Below are positions 18,610 through 26,959 of a DNA stretch of 64,000 nucleotides, in pieces; the first letter of the stretch is position 1, and each line of letters starts with the position of its first letter. Source of the stretch: Rhodococcus sp. NBC_00297 (lineage in GTDB: Bacteria > Actinomycetota > Actinomycetes > Mycobacteriales > Mycobacteriaceae). The position numbers and the translations under genes were made by a program. The notes under the pieces are model-generated. The model saw only the letters and a program-made list of their open reading frames with translations. It had not been told where the DNA came from and did no database searches. The stretch is taken from the NCBI RefSeq assembly GCF_036173065.1, contig NZ_CP108041.1, forward strand, positions 4,281,001 through 4,345,000. Reading direction: 5' to 3'.

Positions 18610-19629
18610 CTACGTGTCGGCCGGCGGTGCCGTGCTTCCGCGCACCTGCAGTGTCGGCGCGATGAGGTCGAGGGTGCCGGCTGCCGTCGGACGAGCGATC
18701 CGGTCGATCACCGCCGCTGCGGCCCGGTGACCGACCGACGCGCTGGCGTTGTCCACCGACGTCAGGGAGACGTGGCGCAGTTGCGCGATGGAGGTGTTGT
18801 CGTATCCGACGATCGAGATGTCCTGCGGCACGGCCAGTCCCGCTTCCTGACAGGCCGTCATGACACCGACCGCGGCGATGTCGTTCACCGCGTACACGGC
18901 GGTCGGGCGGGGGGTGCGGGCGAGGAGTCTCCGGGCGGCGTCGTATCCGCCGTCCTCGGTGAGGTCGCACGGTTCGACGAGGCCGTCGGTGTCCAGACCG
19001 CGCGACGCCATCGCGGCGCGGTAGCTGTCGGCGCGCAAGGCGGACACCGCGCCGAACGACCCGCCCACGTGGGCGATCCGGCGGTGACCCAGTTCCGCGA
19101 GATGCGCCACCGCCAGCGCGGATCCCGCGGTGTCGTCGTTGGCCACGACGTCCGCGCGGGGGAGTTCGAGGTCGCGGCTCGCGACGATCACCGTCGGCAT
19201 GGACGTCGCGGCATCGGCGACCAGGGGAGTGGGTGACCGGGTGCCGACCAGGACGAGCGCGTCGAGTCGCAGTTCGGTGAACTTGCGGACGACGGTGTCG
19301 TCCCCGCTGCGGTCGGCTCGACCGTCGCCGAGCATCATGGTCAGCCCGTGTGCCTCGAGCACCGGGGCCATGCCCTCGAGGCAGTCCACGAACCACGGGT
19401 TGCGGAGGTCGTTGATGAGGACCCCGACGATGTCCGTCCGTTGCCGGGACAGGTTGCGGGCCGACAGGTTCGGCCGGTAGCCCAGCTCGTCGATGGCGGC
19501 GTGCACGGCCGCGCGCTTCTCGTCGCTGACGTTGGGGGAGTCGTGCAGGACCAGGGAGACGAGCGACTTGGACACGCCGGCGCGTTCGGCCACGGTGCGG
19601 ATCGTGGGTGGCCGCTCGATGTTCGTCAC
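18610..19629 (-). CDS. LacI-family transcriptional regulator
   Basis: A 339-residue regulator with helix-turn-helix TIRTVAERAGVSKSLVSLVLH (residues 9-29), hinge RPNLSARNLSRQRTD, and a sugar-binding effector domain with VANDDTAGSALAVAHLAELGHRRIAHVGG and ISIVGYDNTSIAQL. Start is a GTG at 19629 with GGAGC about 7 nt before it. It is divergent from a Gfo/Idh/MocA dehydrogenase gene; two TTGGNNCGNNCCAA palindromes in the gap are its likely operators. The ligand is unknown; an inositol or related polyol is plausible from the setting. Confidence 0.88.
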   Translation of the reverse strand: MTNIERPPTIRTVAERAGVSKSLVSLVLHDSPNVSDEKRAAVHAAIDELGYRPNLSARNLSRQRTDIVGVLINDLRNPWFVDCLEGMAPVLEAHGLTMMLGDGRADRSGDDTVVRKFTELRLDALVLVGTRSPTPLVADAATSMPTVIVASRDLELPRADVVANDDTAGSALAVAHLAELGHRRIAHVGGSFGAVSALRADSYRAAMASRGLDTDGLVEPCDLTEDGGYDAARRLLARTPRPTAVYAVNDIAAVGVMTACQEAGLAVPQDISIVGYDNTSIAQLRHVSLTSVDNASASVGHRAAAAVIDRIARPTAAGTLDLIAPTLQVRGSTAPPADT

Positions 19630-19663
19630 GGCTTGCTCCGTCCGGTGAGGCGGCCCCGCCGAG

Positions 19664-19677
19664 TTGGACCGTGCCAA
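19664..19677. promoter_or_regulatory. LacI-type operator O1
   Basis: TTGGACCGTGCCAA is an inverted repeat of TTGG arms around a central CG. It lies 35 nt upstream of the LacI regulator start and matches the second copy at 19763-19776 in pattern, so autoregulation is likely. Confidence 0.6.
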
Positions 19678-19762
19678 ACGCAGCCTAGCGGGACGGACGC
19701 GGTGAACGGAAGAGCGTTGACAGCGCGATCGGGCGACGGGCAGACTTCGGGCGAGCTTCCGT

Positions 19763-19776
19763 TTGGAACGGTCCAA
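19763..19776. promoter_or_regulatory. LacI-type operator O2
   Basis: TTGGAACGGTCCAA is palindromic except for one base pair beside the central CG. It is 24 nt upstream of the Gfo/Idh/MocA gene start, about 99 bp centre to centre from the other copy, so it can control the dehydrogenase gene. Confidence 0.65.
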
Positions 19777-19800
19777 CAACCCATCGTCTGGAGTGCACCC

Positions 19801-20982
19801 ATGTCCGACCCTCGCCTCACCACTCTGCCTGTCGCCGTCGTCGGCTTCGGCTGGATGGGCCGCGTCCACACGCAGGCCTACAGCCGCGTGCGCCACCACT
19901 ACCCCGCGATCCGACCCCTGCCCGTTCTCGCGACCGTGGCCGACGAGGTGCCCGGCCGCGCCGCCGAGGCTGCCGAGCAGTTCGGCTTCGGCTCGTCCAC
20001 CGAGTCGTGGCGCGACGTCGTGGCCGACCCGTCCATCGGTGCCGTGTCGGTGACGTCGCCGAACTTCCTGCACCGGGAGATGGGCGTCGCGGTGGCCGAG
20101 GCCGGGAAGCACCTCTGGATCGAGAAGCCCGTGGGGCTGTCGGCGGACGATGCCCGTGCAGTGGCGATCGCCGCGGAGAAGGCAGGCGTGCAGACGGCAG
20201 TGGGCTTCAACTACCGCAATGCACCGGCCGTGGAGCAGGCGCGCGGCATCATCGCGTCCGGCGAACTGGGCGAGGTGACGCATGCACGCTTCCGGTTCTT
20301 CAGTGACTACGCGGCCCACCCGGACGGCGCACTGAGTTGGCGTTTCGAGCGTGAGCGCGGCGGCAGCGGCGTGCTCGGCGATCTGGCGTCCCACGGCGCG
20401 GATCTGATCTGGTACCTGCTCGGCGACATCGCCTCGCTGGTGGCAGACACCGCCGTCTTCATCCCGCAGCGTGCCAAGCCGACGGGGGTGACCAGCGGCC
20501 ACATGCGCGCCTCGGGTGGTGAGCAGGGCCCGGTGGAGAACGAGGACTTCGTGTCCGCGCAGCTGCGCATGGCGACCGGCGCCCGGTGCGTCCTCGAGGC
20601 CAGCCGCGTGGCGGTGGGTGACCAGAACTCCTACGGGTTCGAGATCCACGGGACCAAGGGCTCGGTCTCGTGGGACTTCCGTCGGATGGGGGAGCTGCAG
20701 CTGGGCCTGCGGGCGGCCGGCGAGGATCAGCCGCTGTATCAGGACCAGCCGCAGTCGACGCTCTTCGTCGGTCCGGGAGCGGGCGAGTACGGCGTCTTCC
20801 AGCCGGGGTCCGCGTCCGCGATGGGGTACGACGACCTGAAGGTGGTCGAGGCGGCGCGCTTCCTGCAGTCGATCGCCGAGAACGCCTCCGTCGGCGCGAC
20901 CGTGCGGGATGCTGTCCGCAGCGCCTCGGTGCTGGACGCGATGACGGAGTCGGTGGAGTCGGGAAGGTGGGTCACGCTCTAG
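19801..20982 (+). CDS. Gfo/Idh/MocA family oxidoreductase (inositol-type dehydrogenase)
   Basis: A 393-residue NAD(P)-dependent dehydrogenase. The Rossmann fold begins VAVVGFGWMGRVHTQAY, the dinucleotide/substrate junction is the family EKPVGL (WIEKPVGLS), followed by GFNYRNAPA, and the C-terminal half has GSGVLGDLASHGADLIWYLLG with the catalytic Asp/His region. It resembles the OxiA-type dehydrogenases accompanying inositol genes in corynebacteria, but the substrate cannot be told from sequence. It is divergent from the LacI regulator and 169 bp upstream of an ABC permease with its own promoter. Start ATG at 19801 lies 24 nt after operator O2. Confidence 0.87.
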   Translation: MSDPRLTTLPVAVVGFGWMGRVHTQAYSRVRHHYPAIRPLPVLATVADEVPGRAAEAAEQFGFGSSTESWRDVVADPSIGAVSVTSPNFLHREMGVAVAEAGKHLWIEKPVGLSADDARAVAIAAEKAGVQTAVGFNYRNAPAVEQARGIIASGELGEVTHARFRFFSDYAAHPDGALSWRFERERGGSGVLGDLASHGADLIWYLLGDIASLVADTAVFIPQRAKPTGVTSGHMRASGGEQGPVENEDFVSAQLRMATGARCVLEASRVAVGDQNSYGFEIHGTKGSVSWDFRRMGELQLGLRAAGEDQPLYQDQPQSTLFVGPGAGEYGVFQPGSASAMGYDDLKVVEAARFLQSIAENASVGATVRDAVRSASVLDAMTESVESGRWVTL

Positions 20983-21007
20983 CGGGTATGTCCAGCTGCA
21001 GTCCTAA

Positions 21008-21061
21008 TGTCCGAACAAAGCCTTGACTTATGGCTGTGATGCGTATTACATCGACATCACA
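21008..21061 (+). promoter_or_regulatory. Promoter of the ABC permease/ATPase unit with operator-like sites
   Basis: TTGACT (21023-21028) and TTACAT (21046-21051) are separated by exactly 17 bp. TGTCCGAACA at 21008-21017, just before the -35, fits 9 of 10 positions of the motif I recall for C. glutamicum IolR. An inverted repeat TGTGATG (21035-21041) / CATCACA (21055-21061) straddles the -10. The transporter genes therefore probably have their own regulated promoter. Confidence 0.6.
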
Positions 21062-21151
21062 CGGAACGTTCGCCGCTCGCCTCCCTCACGGAGTGTCATC
21101 CGAACGAATGCTCCGCCAGCGCAGAGAATCCCCCGTCAGGTAAGGAAGTCC

Positions 21152-22210
21152 ATGTCCACTCAGGCAGATCTCGATCTCGCCACGCATACCGTCGTGACCG
21201 ACGAGCGGGTGAAGAAGCAGAAGCCGTTCCAGCGTCTGCTGGTCCGTCCGGAGATCGGTGCCCTCTTCGGCGCCGTCATCATCTTCGTGTTCTTCGCCAT
21301 CGTCGCCCCGCCGTTCCGGAGCCCCGAGGCCCTGGCCACCGTGCTGTACGCCTCGTCGACCATCGGCATCATGGCGTGCGGCGTGTCGGTCCTCATGATC
21401 GGCGGCGAGTTCGACCTGTCGACCGGTGTGGCGGTGACGTTCTCCTCGATCGCCGCGTCCATGCTGGCCTACAACCTCCACCTCAACGTGTGGATCGGCT
21501 CGGTCCTCGCCCTGGTGCTGGCACTGGGGGTGGGATTCCTCAACGGGTACCTGGTGATGAAGACGAAGATCCCGTCGTTCCTCATCACCCTGTCCTCGTT
21601 CCTGATGTTGACGGGCATCAACCTCGCGGTGACCAAGCTCGTCACCGGCCAGGTCGCGACGCAGTCCATCTCCGACATGGACGGGTTCGAGTCCGCCAAG
21701 AAGGTCTTCGCCTCGTCGTTCTCGGTCTTCGGTGTCTCGGTCCGCATCACCGTCCTGTGGTGGCTCGTCTTCACGCTCATCACCACCTACGTGCTGATGA
21801 AGACGCGCGTCGGCAACTGGATCTTCGCGGTCGGCGGCAACCAGGACTCGGCTCGCGCCATCGGTGTGCCGGTGACCAAGGTCAAGATCGGCATGTTCAT
21901 GTTCGTCGGCTTCTGCGCCTGGTTCGTCGGCATGCACCTGCTCTTCGCCTTCAACACCGTCCAGTCCGGCCAGGGTGTCGGCAACGAGTTCCTCTACATC
22001 ATCGCCGCGGTCATCGGTGGCTGCCTGCTCACCGGAGGTTTCGGTACCGCCATCGGTGCGGCCATCGGCGCCTTCATCTTCGGTATGACCAACCAGGGCA
22101 TCGTCTACGCCGGCTGGAACCCGGACTGGTTCAAGTTCTTCCTCGGTGCGATGCTGCTCTTCGCCGTCATCGCCAACAACAGCTTCCGTTCCTACGCTGC
22201 GAAAAGGTGA
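21152..22210 (+). CDS. Sugar/inositol ABC transporter permease
   Basis: A 352-residue permease of the RbsC-like family with about nine or ten membrane segments. The family motif is GGEFDLSTGVAVTFSS, and the distal VIGGCLLTGGFGTAIG is present. The ATG at 21152 follows AAGGAAG; a frame open further upstream crosses the promoter and is rejected. It is followed after 8 nt by the ATPase gene. Genomic context (between inositol operons) suggests inositol or another cyclitol as substrate. No binding-protein gene lies in this transcription unit. Confidence 0.88.
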   Translation: MSTQADLDLATHTVVTDERVKKQKPFQRLLVRPEIGALFGAVIIFVFFAIVAPPFRSPEALATVLYASSTIGIMACGVSVLMIGGEFDLSTGVAVTFSSIAASMLAYNLHLNVWIGSVLALVLALGVGFLNGYLVMKTKIPSFLITLSSFLMLTGINLAVTKLVTGQVATQSISDMDGFESAKKVFASSFSVFGVSVRITVLWWLVFTLITTYVLMKTRVGNWIFAVGGNQDSARAIGVPVTKVKIGMFMFVGFCAWFVGMHLLFAFNTVQSGQGVGNEFLYIIAAVIGGCLLTGGFGTAIGAAIGAFIFGMTNQGIVYAGWNPDWFKFFLGAMLLFAVIANNSFRSYAAKR

Positions 22211-22218
22211 CACCTGAC

Positions 22219-23031
22219 ATGAGTGCAACCATCGAGACTCCCCTCGAATCGAACAGTGGCGGCAAGACCCCGCTGATCGAGCTGAAGAACGTCGGCAAGA
22301 GCTACGGCAACATCATCGCCCTCGGCGGGATCAACCTGCGCGTCGGCGCCGGCGAGGTCACCGGTGTTCTCGGCGACAACGGTGCCGGCAAGTCGACCCT
22401 CATCAAGATCATGGCCGGCCTGCACCAGCAGACCGAGGGCCAGCTGCTCGTCGACGGCGAGGAGGTCAAGTTCTCCTCACCCAAGGACGCGCTCGACAAG
22501 GGCATCGCGACGGTCTACCAGGACCTCGCCGTCGTGTCCCTGATGCCCGTGTGGCGCAACTTCTTCCTGGGCCAGGAGCTCCGGAAGAAGGGTGTCTTCC
22601 GCACCCTCGACGCCGCCGCGATGCGCGCGACGACCAAGGAGGAACTCCACAAGATGGGCATCGACCTGCCCGACGTGGACGCCCCCATCGGTTCGCTCTC
22701 CGGCGGTCAGCGCCAGTGTGTGGCCATCGCCCGCGCCATCTTCTTCGGCGCCCGTGTCCTCATCCTCGACGAGCCGACCGCCGCGCTGGGCGTCAAGCAG
22801 TCCGGCATGGTGCTGCGCTACATCTCGGCAGCCAAGGAGCAGGGCTTCGGCGTCGTGTTCATCACGCACAACCCGCACCACGCGTACATGGTTGGTGACC
22901 ACTTCGTGCTGCTCAACCGTGGCCGCCAGAAGCTCGACTGCTCCTACGACGAGATCAGCCTCGACGATCTCACCAAGGAGATGGCCGGCGGCGACGAGCT
23001 CGAGACGCTCACCCACGAACTGCGCCGCTGA
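22219..23031 (+). CDS. Sugar/inositol ABC transporter ATP-binding protein (single NBD)
   Basis: A 270-residue ATPase with one ABC domain: Walker A GDNGAGKST, Q-loop in YQDLAVVSLMPV, signature LSGGQRQ, Walker B VLILDEPTAALG and H-loop FITHNPHHA. Most ATPases of this permease class (RbsA type) are about 500 residues with two domains; this belongs to the half-size subgroup, so two copies must dimerise. It starts 8 nt after the permease stop and ends just before a strong hairpin. Role: energising the preceding permease. Confidence 0.9.
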   Translation: MSATIETPLESNSGGKTPLIELKNVGKSYGNIIALGGINLRVGAGEVTGVLGDNGAGKSTLIKIMAGLHQQTEGQLLVDGEEVKFSSPKDALDKGIATVYQDLAVVSLMPVWRNFFLGQELRKKGVFRTLDAAAMRATTKEELHKMGIDLPDVDAPIGSLSGGQRQCVAIARAIFFGARVLILDEPTAALGVKQSGMVLRYISAAKEQGFGVVFITHNPHHAYMVGDHFVLLNRGRQKLDCSYDEISLDDLTKEMAGGDELETLTHELRR

Positions 23032-23042
23032 CGCTCGACTCC

Positions 23043-23076
23043 CGGGCCCCGCACCTCACACGAGGTGCGGGGCCCG
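23043..23076 (+). terminator. Hairpin terminator after the ABC ATPase gene
   Basis: A perfect 15-bp inverted repeat (CGGGCCCCGCACCTC and its complement) with a 4-nt ACAC loop, starting 12 nt after the ATPase stop. No U-tract follows, as is frequent in actinobacteria. Convergent genes lie on the other side. Confidence 0.75.
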
Positions 23077-23139
23077 TGTCGTGTCGGCACCCGGAACGCG
23101 CGCGCGAGTGCTCGTGAGCAGAACTGCACCGACGATGAC

Positions 23140-23178
23140 GGCCCCGCACCCCAGGTTTTCGCCAAGGGGTGCGGGGCC
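23140..23178 (-). terminator. Hairpin terminator for the convergent minus-strand operon
   Basis: A perfect 13-bp inverted repeat (GGCCCCGCACCCC and its complement) around a 13-nt loop that contains TTTT. It lies 12 nt beyond the stop of the Gfo/Idh gene. The stem shares GGCCCCGCACC with the neighbouring terminator. Confidence 0.7.
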
Positions 23179-23190
23179 GTCGGTCGGGGT

Positions 23191-24174
23191 CTAGCGGAGA
23201 GGGAGACCTGCCGCCGTGTACGCGGCATCGACGAGCTCCATGGTGGCCACCGCGTCGTCGGCGTCGAGGGGGATCGGAGCGCTGCTCTGCACGTGCGCCG
23301 CGAAGGCCTCGAGCTGGTACTCGTACGACGGGCGGGTGCCGAGGTGCTCCACCGTCGTCCCCGACGCATCCGTGACGGAGACGCGGTCGTCGGTGTTCGG
23401 CTTGATGTGGTTGTGCGCGAACGCCGTTCCCTCGGAGAAGGTCAGCAGCACCGTGAACTCGTGCTCGGCGTGCTCCATCGAGTTCGTCACGGTGCCGGTG
23501 GCGCCGTCGGGGAACGCGAGTTCGATGGTCGACGTCGCGTCGACGCCGGGGTCACGTTCGGTGGCGACGGCGGAGACCACGCGGGGAGGCCCGCCGGCGA
23601 CGTCGGCGAGCAGGCGGTGCACGTGGAGCCCGTAGCAGCCCAGGTCCATGACGGAACCGCCCGCGAGGTCGAGCGACCATCGCGGATCGTCGTCGGCGGG
23701 TGCGGGCATGGCCATGACGACCTCGACCCGCGTGAGGCGACCGAGGGTGCCGTTCGCGGCGATGTCCAGCAGCCGCCGCGTCACCGGGTGGAAAAGGTAG
23801 TGGAACCCCTCGACGATCACTGCGCCCGTCTCGCGAGCCACATCGCGCACTGCCCGCGCCTCGGCGGCGTTGCGCGCGAACGGCTTCTCCGTCAGGACGG
23901 CCTTGCCGGCGCGCAGTGCGCGCATGTTCCACTCGGCGTGCAGGGCGTTGGCGAGCGGGTTGTAGACGGCGTCCACCTCGGGATCGTCGATCACCGCGTC
24001 GTAGTCGTCGGCGACGCGCTCGACGCCGTACCGCTGTGCGAAGGCCTCGGCGCGGCCGCGATCGCGTGCCGCGACGACCACCAGTCGATGACCGAGCGCG
24101 TGAGCCGGTCCGATGATCGCCTGCTCCGCGATGCGCGACGCGCCGAGGACCCCGATGCGCAGAGGTGCCGTCAC
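23191..24174 (-). CDS. Gfo/Idh/MocA family oxidoreductase
   Basis: A 327-residue NAD(P)-dependent dehydrogenase. It has Rossmann start IGVLGASRIAEQAIIGPA, the junction motif TEKPFARNAAEA, then EGFHYLFHPVTRRL and GGSVMDLGCYGLH with the catalytic-region Asp and His. This pattern is close to the dihydrodiol dehydrogenase/glucose-fructose oxidoreductase branch rather than to IolG. It is the last gene of the SDR-iolG-iolE-like operon; its GTG overlaps the stop of the preceding gene (GTGA). It may oxidise an inositol isomer or a derived keto-sugar; the substrate is unknown. Confidence 0.87.
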   Translation of the reverse strand: MTAPLRIGVLGASRIAEQAIIGPAHALGHRLVVVAARDRGRAEAFAQRYGVERVADDYDAVIDDPEVDAVYNPLANALHAEWNMRALRAGKAVLTEKPFARNAAEARAVRDVARETGAVIVEGFHYLFHPVTRRLLDIAANGTLGRLTRVEVVMAMPAPADDDPRWSLDLAGGSVMDLGCYGLHVHRLLADVAGGPPRVVSAVATERDPGVDATSTIELAFPDGATGTVTNSMEHAEHEFTVLLTFSEGTAFAHNHIKPNTDDRVSVTDASGTTVEHLGTRPSYEYQLEAFAAHVQSSAPIPLDADDAVATMELVDAAYTAAGLPLR

Positions 24175-25067
24175 ACCGCGGCCGTTCGGGCGGCGACGAT
24201 GTCGTGGAGGTGCTGCACGCTGGCGACGACGTCCGTCACCGGGCCGCCCACCTCGCCCGGCTCCTCGGACAGGATGGTGTCCTGCTCGAGCACGAACCAG
24301 CCGGTGTATCCGGCGTCGAGGAGCGAGTCGACGACGCCGCCGATGCCCACGTCCCCGGTTCCGAGCGGCGTGTACATGCCGGCGCGGACCGCGTCGGTGT
24401 AGGTGAGCTCGCCGGCCTGGACCCGTGCTGCGAGGGCGGCGTCGACGTCCTTGAGGTGAGCGTGCGCGATGCGATCGGCTGCCGCGGTGGCCAGTTCGGC
24501 CGGATCGGTGCCGCCGATCATGAGGTGCCCGGTGTCCAGGCACAGTGGGATGGAGGAGCCGTCGAGCACGCGGTGCACCTCGTCGCGCTGCTCGATCATG
24601 GTGCCGACGTGGGGATGCACGACGGCGAGGATTCCCCGCTCGGCGGAGGCGGCGGCGAGACGATCGAGGTTGCGCAGCAACACGGTCCACTGATCGGCGG
24701 TGAGCGTAGGACGGGCGTCGTAGCCCTCCTGGCCGGTGGACGCGGCGAGGACGATGACGTCGGCGTTCGCGGCCACGAAGCCGTCGAGCAGCGAGGCGAT
24801 GGTCGGCACCGGATCGTGCGACTCCTCGTGCAGCAGAACGGGAGCGAAGCCCCCGACGGAGGTGAGGTCGTGACCGGCGAGCACTGTGGCCAGGGATGCC
24901 GGATCGGCCGGGAGAAAGCCCTCGGGACCGTTCTCCGTCGCGGTGAGTCCGGCGCCGCGCATCTCGCGGAGCACACGGTCGTTGTCCATCTGGTATCCCC
25001 AGCCGGGGACCTCGCAGACGCCCCACGAGATGGGTGCTCCGGCGATACGTACGGGTGCGGCGGTCAT
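24171..25067 (-). CDS. iolE: Inosose dehydratase-like TIM barrel protein (IolE/IolH type)
   Basis: A 298-residue xylose-isomerase-like TIM-barrel protein. The N-terminus RIAGAPISWGVCEVPGWGYQM is typical of actinobacterial inosose dehydratase annotations; metal-binding positions appear in VVHPHVGTMIE, LCLDTGHLMIGG, HAHLKDVD and the final FVLEQD. Inosose dehydratase (IolE) removes water from 2-keto-myo-inositol to give the diketone used by IolD. IolE and IolH are related folds, so IolH is the alternative. It lies in a tight operon directly after iolG, which supports the dehydratase role. Confidence 0.8.
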   Translation of the reverse strand: MTAAPVRIAGAPISWGVCEVPGWGYQMDNDRVLREMRGAGLTATENGPEGFLPADPASLATVLAGHDLTSVGGFAPVLLHEESHDPVPTIASLLDGFVAANADVIVLAASTGQEGYDARPTLTADQWTVLLRNLDRLAAASAERGILAVVHPHVGTMIEQRDEVHRVLDGSSIPLCLDTGHLMIGGTDPAELATAAADRIAHAHLKDVDAALAARVQAGELTYTDAVRAGMYTPLGTGDVGIGGVVDSLLDAGYTGWFVLEQDTILSEEPGEVGGPVTDVVASVQHLHDIVAARTAAV

Positions 25068-26104
25068 GAGCGGACCTCTTCCAGGGTGACGGGTGCGCCG
25101 CGGCGCAGGGATTCGGTGGCGGCCTCGGCGATCCAGGCGACCTCGAGGGCGTCCTGCGCGGTGCAGGGGGACGGGCGGGTGCCGGCGCAGACCTCCAGGA
25201 ACGCGGACAGCTCGGCGCGGTAGGAGGCGGCGAACCGGTCCATGAAGAACCCGTGGGGCGTGTCCGACGGGAACAGCTCGCCGTGCGGGAAGAGCTGGGG
25301 CGCTTCCATGTTCCGGACCGGGGTGTGGGGATCCCAGCCGGCGACGACCGTGTCGTCCCGGCCGTGGACCTCGAGCCGGCAGTCGTAGCCGCGGCCGTTG
25401 TAGCGGGAGTTCGACACGACACCGACGGCGCCACCCTCGAACGTGAGGAGCACGGTGGCGGAGTCGACGTCGCCGGCGGCGGCGAACGCGGGATCGCCCT
25501 GGTTCGAGCCGGTGGCGAACACGGACACGACCTCGCGACCGACGATCCAGCGCACGACGTCGAAGTCGTGGACGCTGCAATCGCGGAAGATGCCGCCGGA
25601 CTCCGCGATGTACGCCATCGGCGGGGGAGCGGGGTCGAGAGTGGTGGACCGCACGGTGTGCAGGAACCCGAGTTCCCCACTGCGCACGGCACGTTCGGCG
25701 GCCGCGACGGCCGGATCGAACCGCCGGTTGAACCCGATCTGGACGGGCACGTCGGAGGTCGCGATGCCGTCGACCACGGCCTTGCTCTCGGTGGCGGTGA
25801 AGGCCAACGGCTTCTCGCAGAAGACGGGGATCCCGGCGTCCACCGCGGCCAGCAGCAGCGAGGCGTGCGCGGGCGTGGCCGCCGCGACGACGATGCCGTC
25901 CACGCCGGCGGTGAGCATCGCGTCGACCCCGTCGACCTTCTCCGCGCCGTACTTCGCGGCGACGGCGTCGGTGACCTCCGGTCGTCCGTCGGTGACCACG
26001 AGGCTCGAGACCCCGTCGAGTCCGGCGAGAGTCTCGGTGTGGAACGCACCGATGCGTCCCAGTCCGACGACTCCGATTCGCTGGTTCCGAACGTCGTTGC
26101 CCAT
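25064..26104 (-). CDS. iolG: Inositol 2-dehydrogenase IolG
   Basis: A 346-residue Gfo/Idh/MocA dehydrogenase that oxidises myo-inositol to 2-keto-myo-inositol with NAD+. The sequence has IGVVGLGRIGAFHTETLAG, FCEKPLAFT, QIGFNRRFDPA and GGIFRDCSVHDFDVVRWIVG, with the Asp and His of the catalytic triad, all as in well-studied IolG proteins. It is translationally coupled on both sides: 1-nt stop/start overlap (TGATG) with the SDR gene and 4-nt overlap with the iolE-like gene. It supplies the first pathway step. Confidence 0.9.
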   Translation of the reverse strand: MGNDVRNQRIGVVGLGRIGAFHTETLAGLDGVSSLVVTDGRPEVTDAVAAKYGAEKVDGVDAMLTAGVDGIVVAAATPAHASLLLAAVDAGIPVFCEKPLAFTATESKAVVDGIATSDVPVQIGFNRRFDPAVAAAERAVRSGELGFLHTVRSTTLDPAPPPMAYIAESGGIFRDCSVHDFDVVRWIVGREVVSVFATGSNQGDPAFAAAGDVDSATVLLTFEGGAVGVVSNSRYNGRGYDCRLEVHGRDDTVVAGWDPHTPVRNMEAPQLFPHGELFPSDTPHGFFMDRFAASYRAELSAFLEVCAGTRPSPCTAQDALEVAWIAEAATESLRRGAPVTLEEVRS

Positions 26105-26883
26105 CAGTCCTGCCCTCCTACTACCTGTTGATCCCATTCGATGACCGAGCCGGTGACGACGCCGCTGCGCGGCGACAGCAGGAACACCACCATGTCGGCG
26201 ATCTCGTCGGGCTGTCCGAGCTTGCCCATCGGCATGCGCGCGGCCGCGTCGGCGGCCCAGTCGTCCGGCGCGTCGTGGAACGTCCTCTGCGTCACGGCTT
26301 CGCCCTCGGTCTCGGTCCAGCCGATGTCGAGTGCGTTGATGCGGATCCGGTCGAACCGGTGAGCGTGTGCCGCGTTCTTGGTCAGCCCCGACAGGCCGGC
26401 CTTCGCCGCCACGTACGGGGCGAGGTAGGACTGCCCGCCGCGGCCGCTCACGGAGCCGATGTTCACGATGGTGCCGGGAGCCGAGCGCGAGAGCATGTCT
26501 CGGACGGCGGCCTGCATGACGAAGAACGGTCCCCGCAGGTTGACGGCCATGTGCTGGTCGAACAGCTCGGGGGTGGTGTCGAGCAGTGACCCTCGGGAGG
26601 TGAGTCCGGCCGCGTTGCACACGGCATCGACGCGGCCGTAGTGCTCGACGGTGCGCTCGACGCTCGCGATCGCCTCGATGGGGTCGGCGATGTCGGCGCG
26701 CACGAAGGTCGCGTCGTGGCCGCCGGCGCGCAGCTCGCGTTCGTACGCGGTGCCCACCTCGTCACGTCGGCCGCTGAAGGCCACGCGTGCGCCCGCGGCG
26801 AGGCTCGCTCGCACGACGGCGGCGCCCACACCGGACGTGCCACCGCTGACGAGAACGACGGTGTCGTCCAGAAGAGTGCCCAC
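26104..26883 (-). CDS. SDR family NAD(P)-dependent oxidoreductase
   Basis: A 259-residue classical short-chain dehydrogenase. The cofactor loop is VLVSGGTSGVGAAVV, followed by NAAG in AVCNAAGLTS, the catalytic Ser in VNIGSVSGRGG and the YxxxK in YVAAKAG. I use GTG at 26883 because it gives a usual N-terminus (VGTLLDDTVVLVSGG); the frame stays open to 26955 but this would nearly abut the divergent regulator. It is the first gene of the operon with iolG. It probably oxidises an alternative polyol or epimerises an inositol isomer through a ketone; the substrate is not evident. Confidence 0.85.
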   Translation of the reverse strand: MGTLLDDTVVLVSGGTSGVGAAVVRASLAAGARVAFSGRRDEVGTAYERELRAGGHDATFVRADIADPIEAIASVERTVEHYGRVDAVCNAAGLTSRGSLLDTTPELFDQHMAVNLRGPFFVMQAAVRDMLSRSAPGTIVNIGSVSGRGGQSYLAPYVAAKAGLSGLTKNAAHAHRFDRIRINALDIGWTETEGEAVTQRTFHDAPDDWAADAAARMPMGKLGQPDEIADMVVFLLSPRSGVVTGSVIEWDQQVVGGQD

Positions 26884-26959
26884 ACCGGGAAGTCTTGCGG
26901 TCCCGGCGCCGGTGATCAACACTCTGAACGCATCAAAAACACCTCGAGAGGACACCGCT

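Noticed and set aside
26884..26959. A LacI operator in the SDR/LacI divergent gap
   Set aside because: TGAACGCATCA and nearby ATCAA repeats are suggestive, but no symmetric site with arms of five or more base pairs and a central CG can be drawn.
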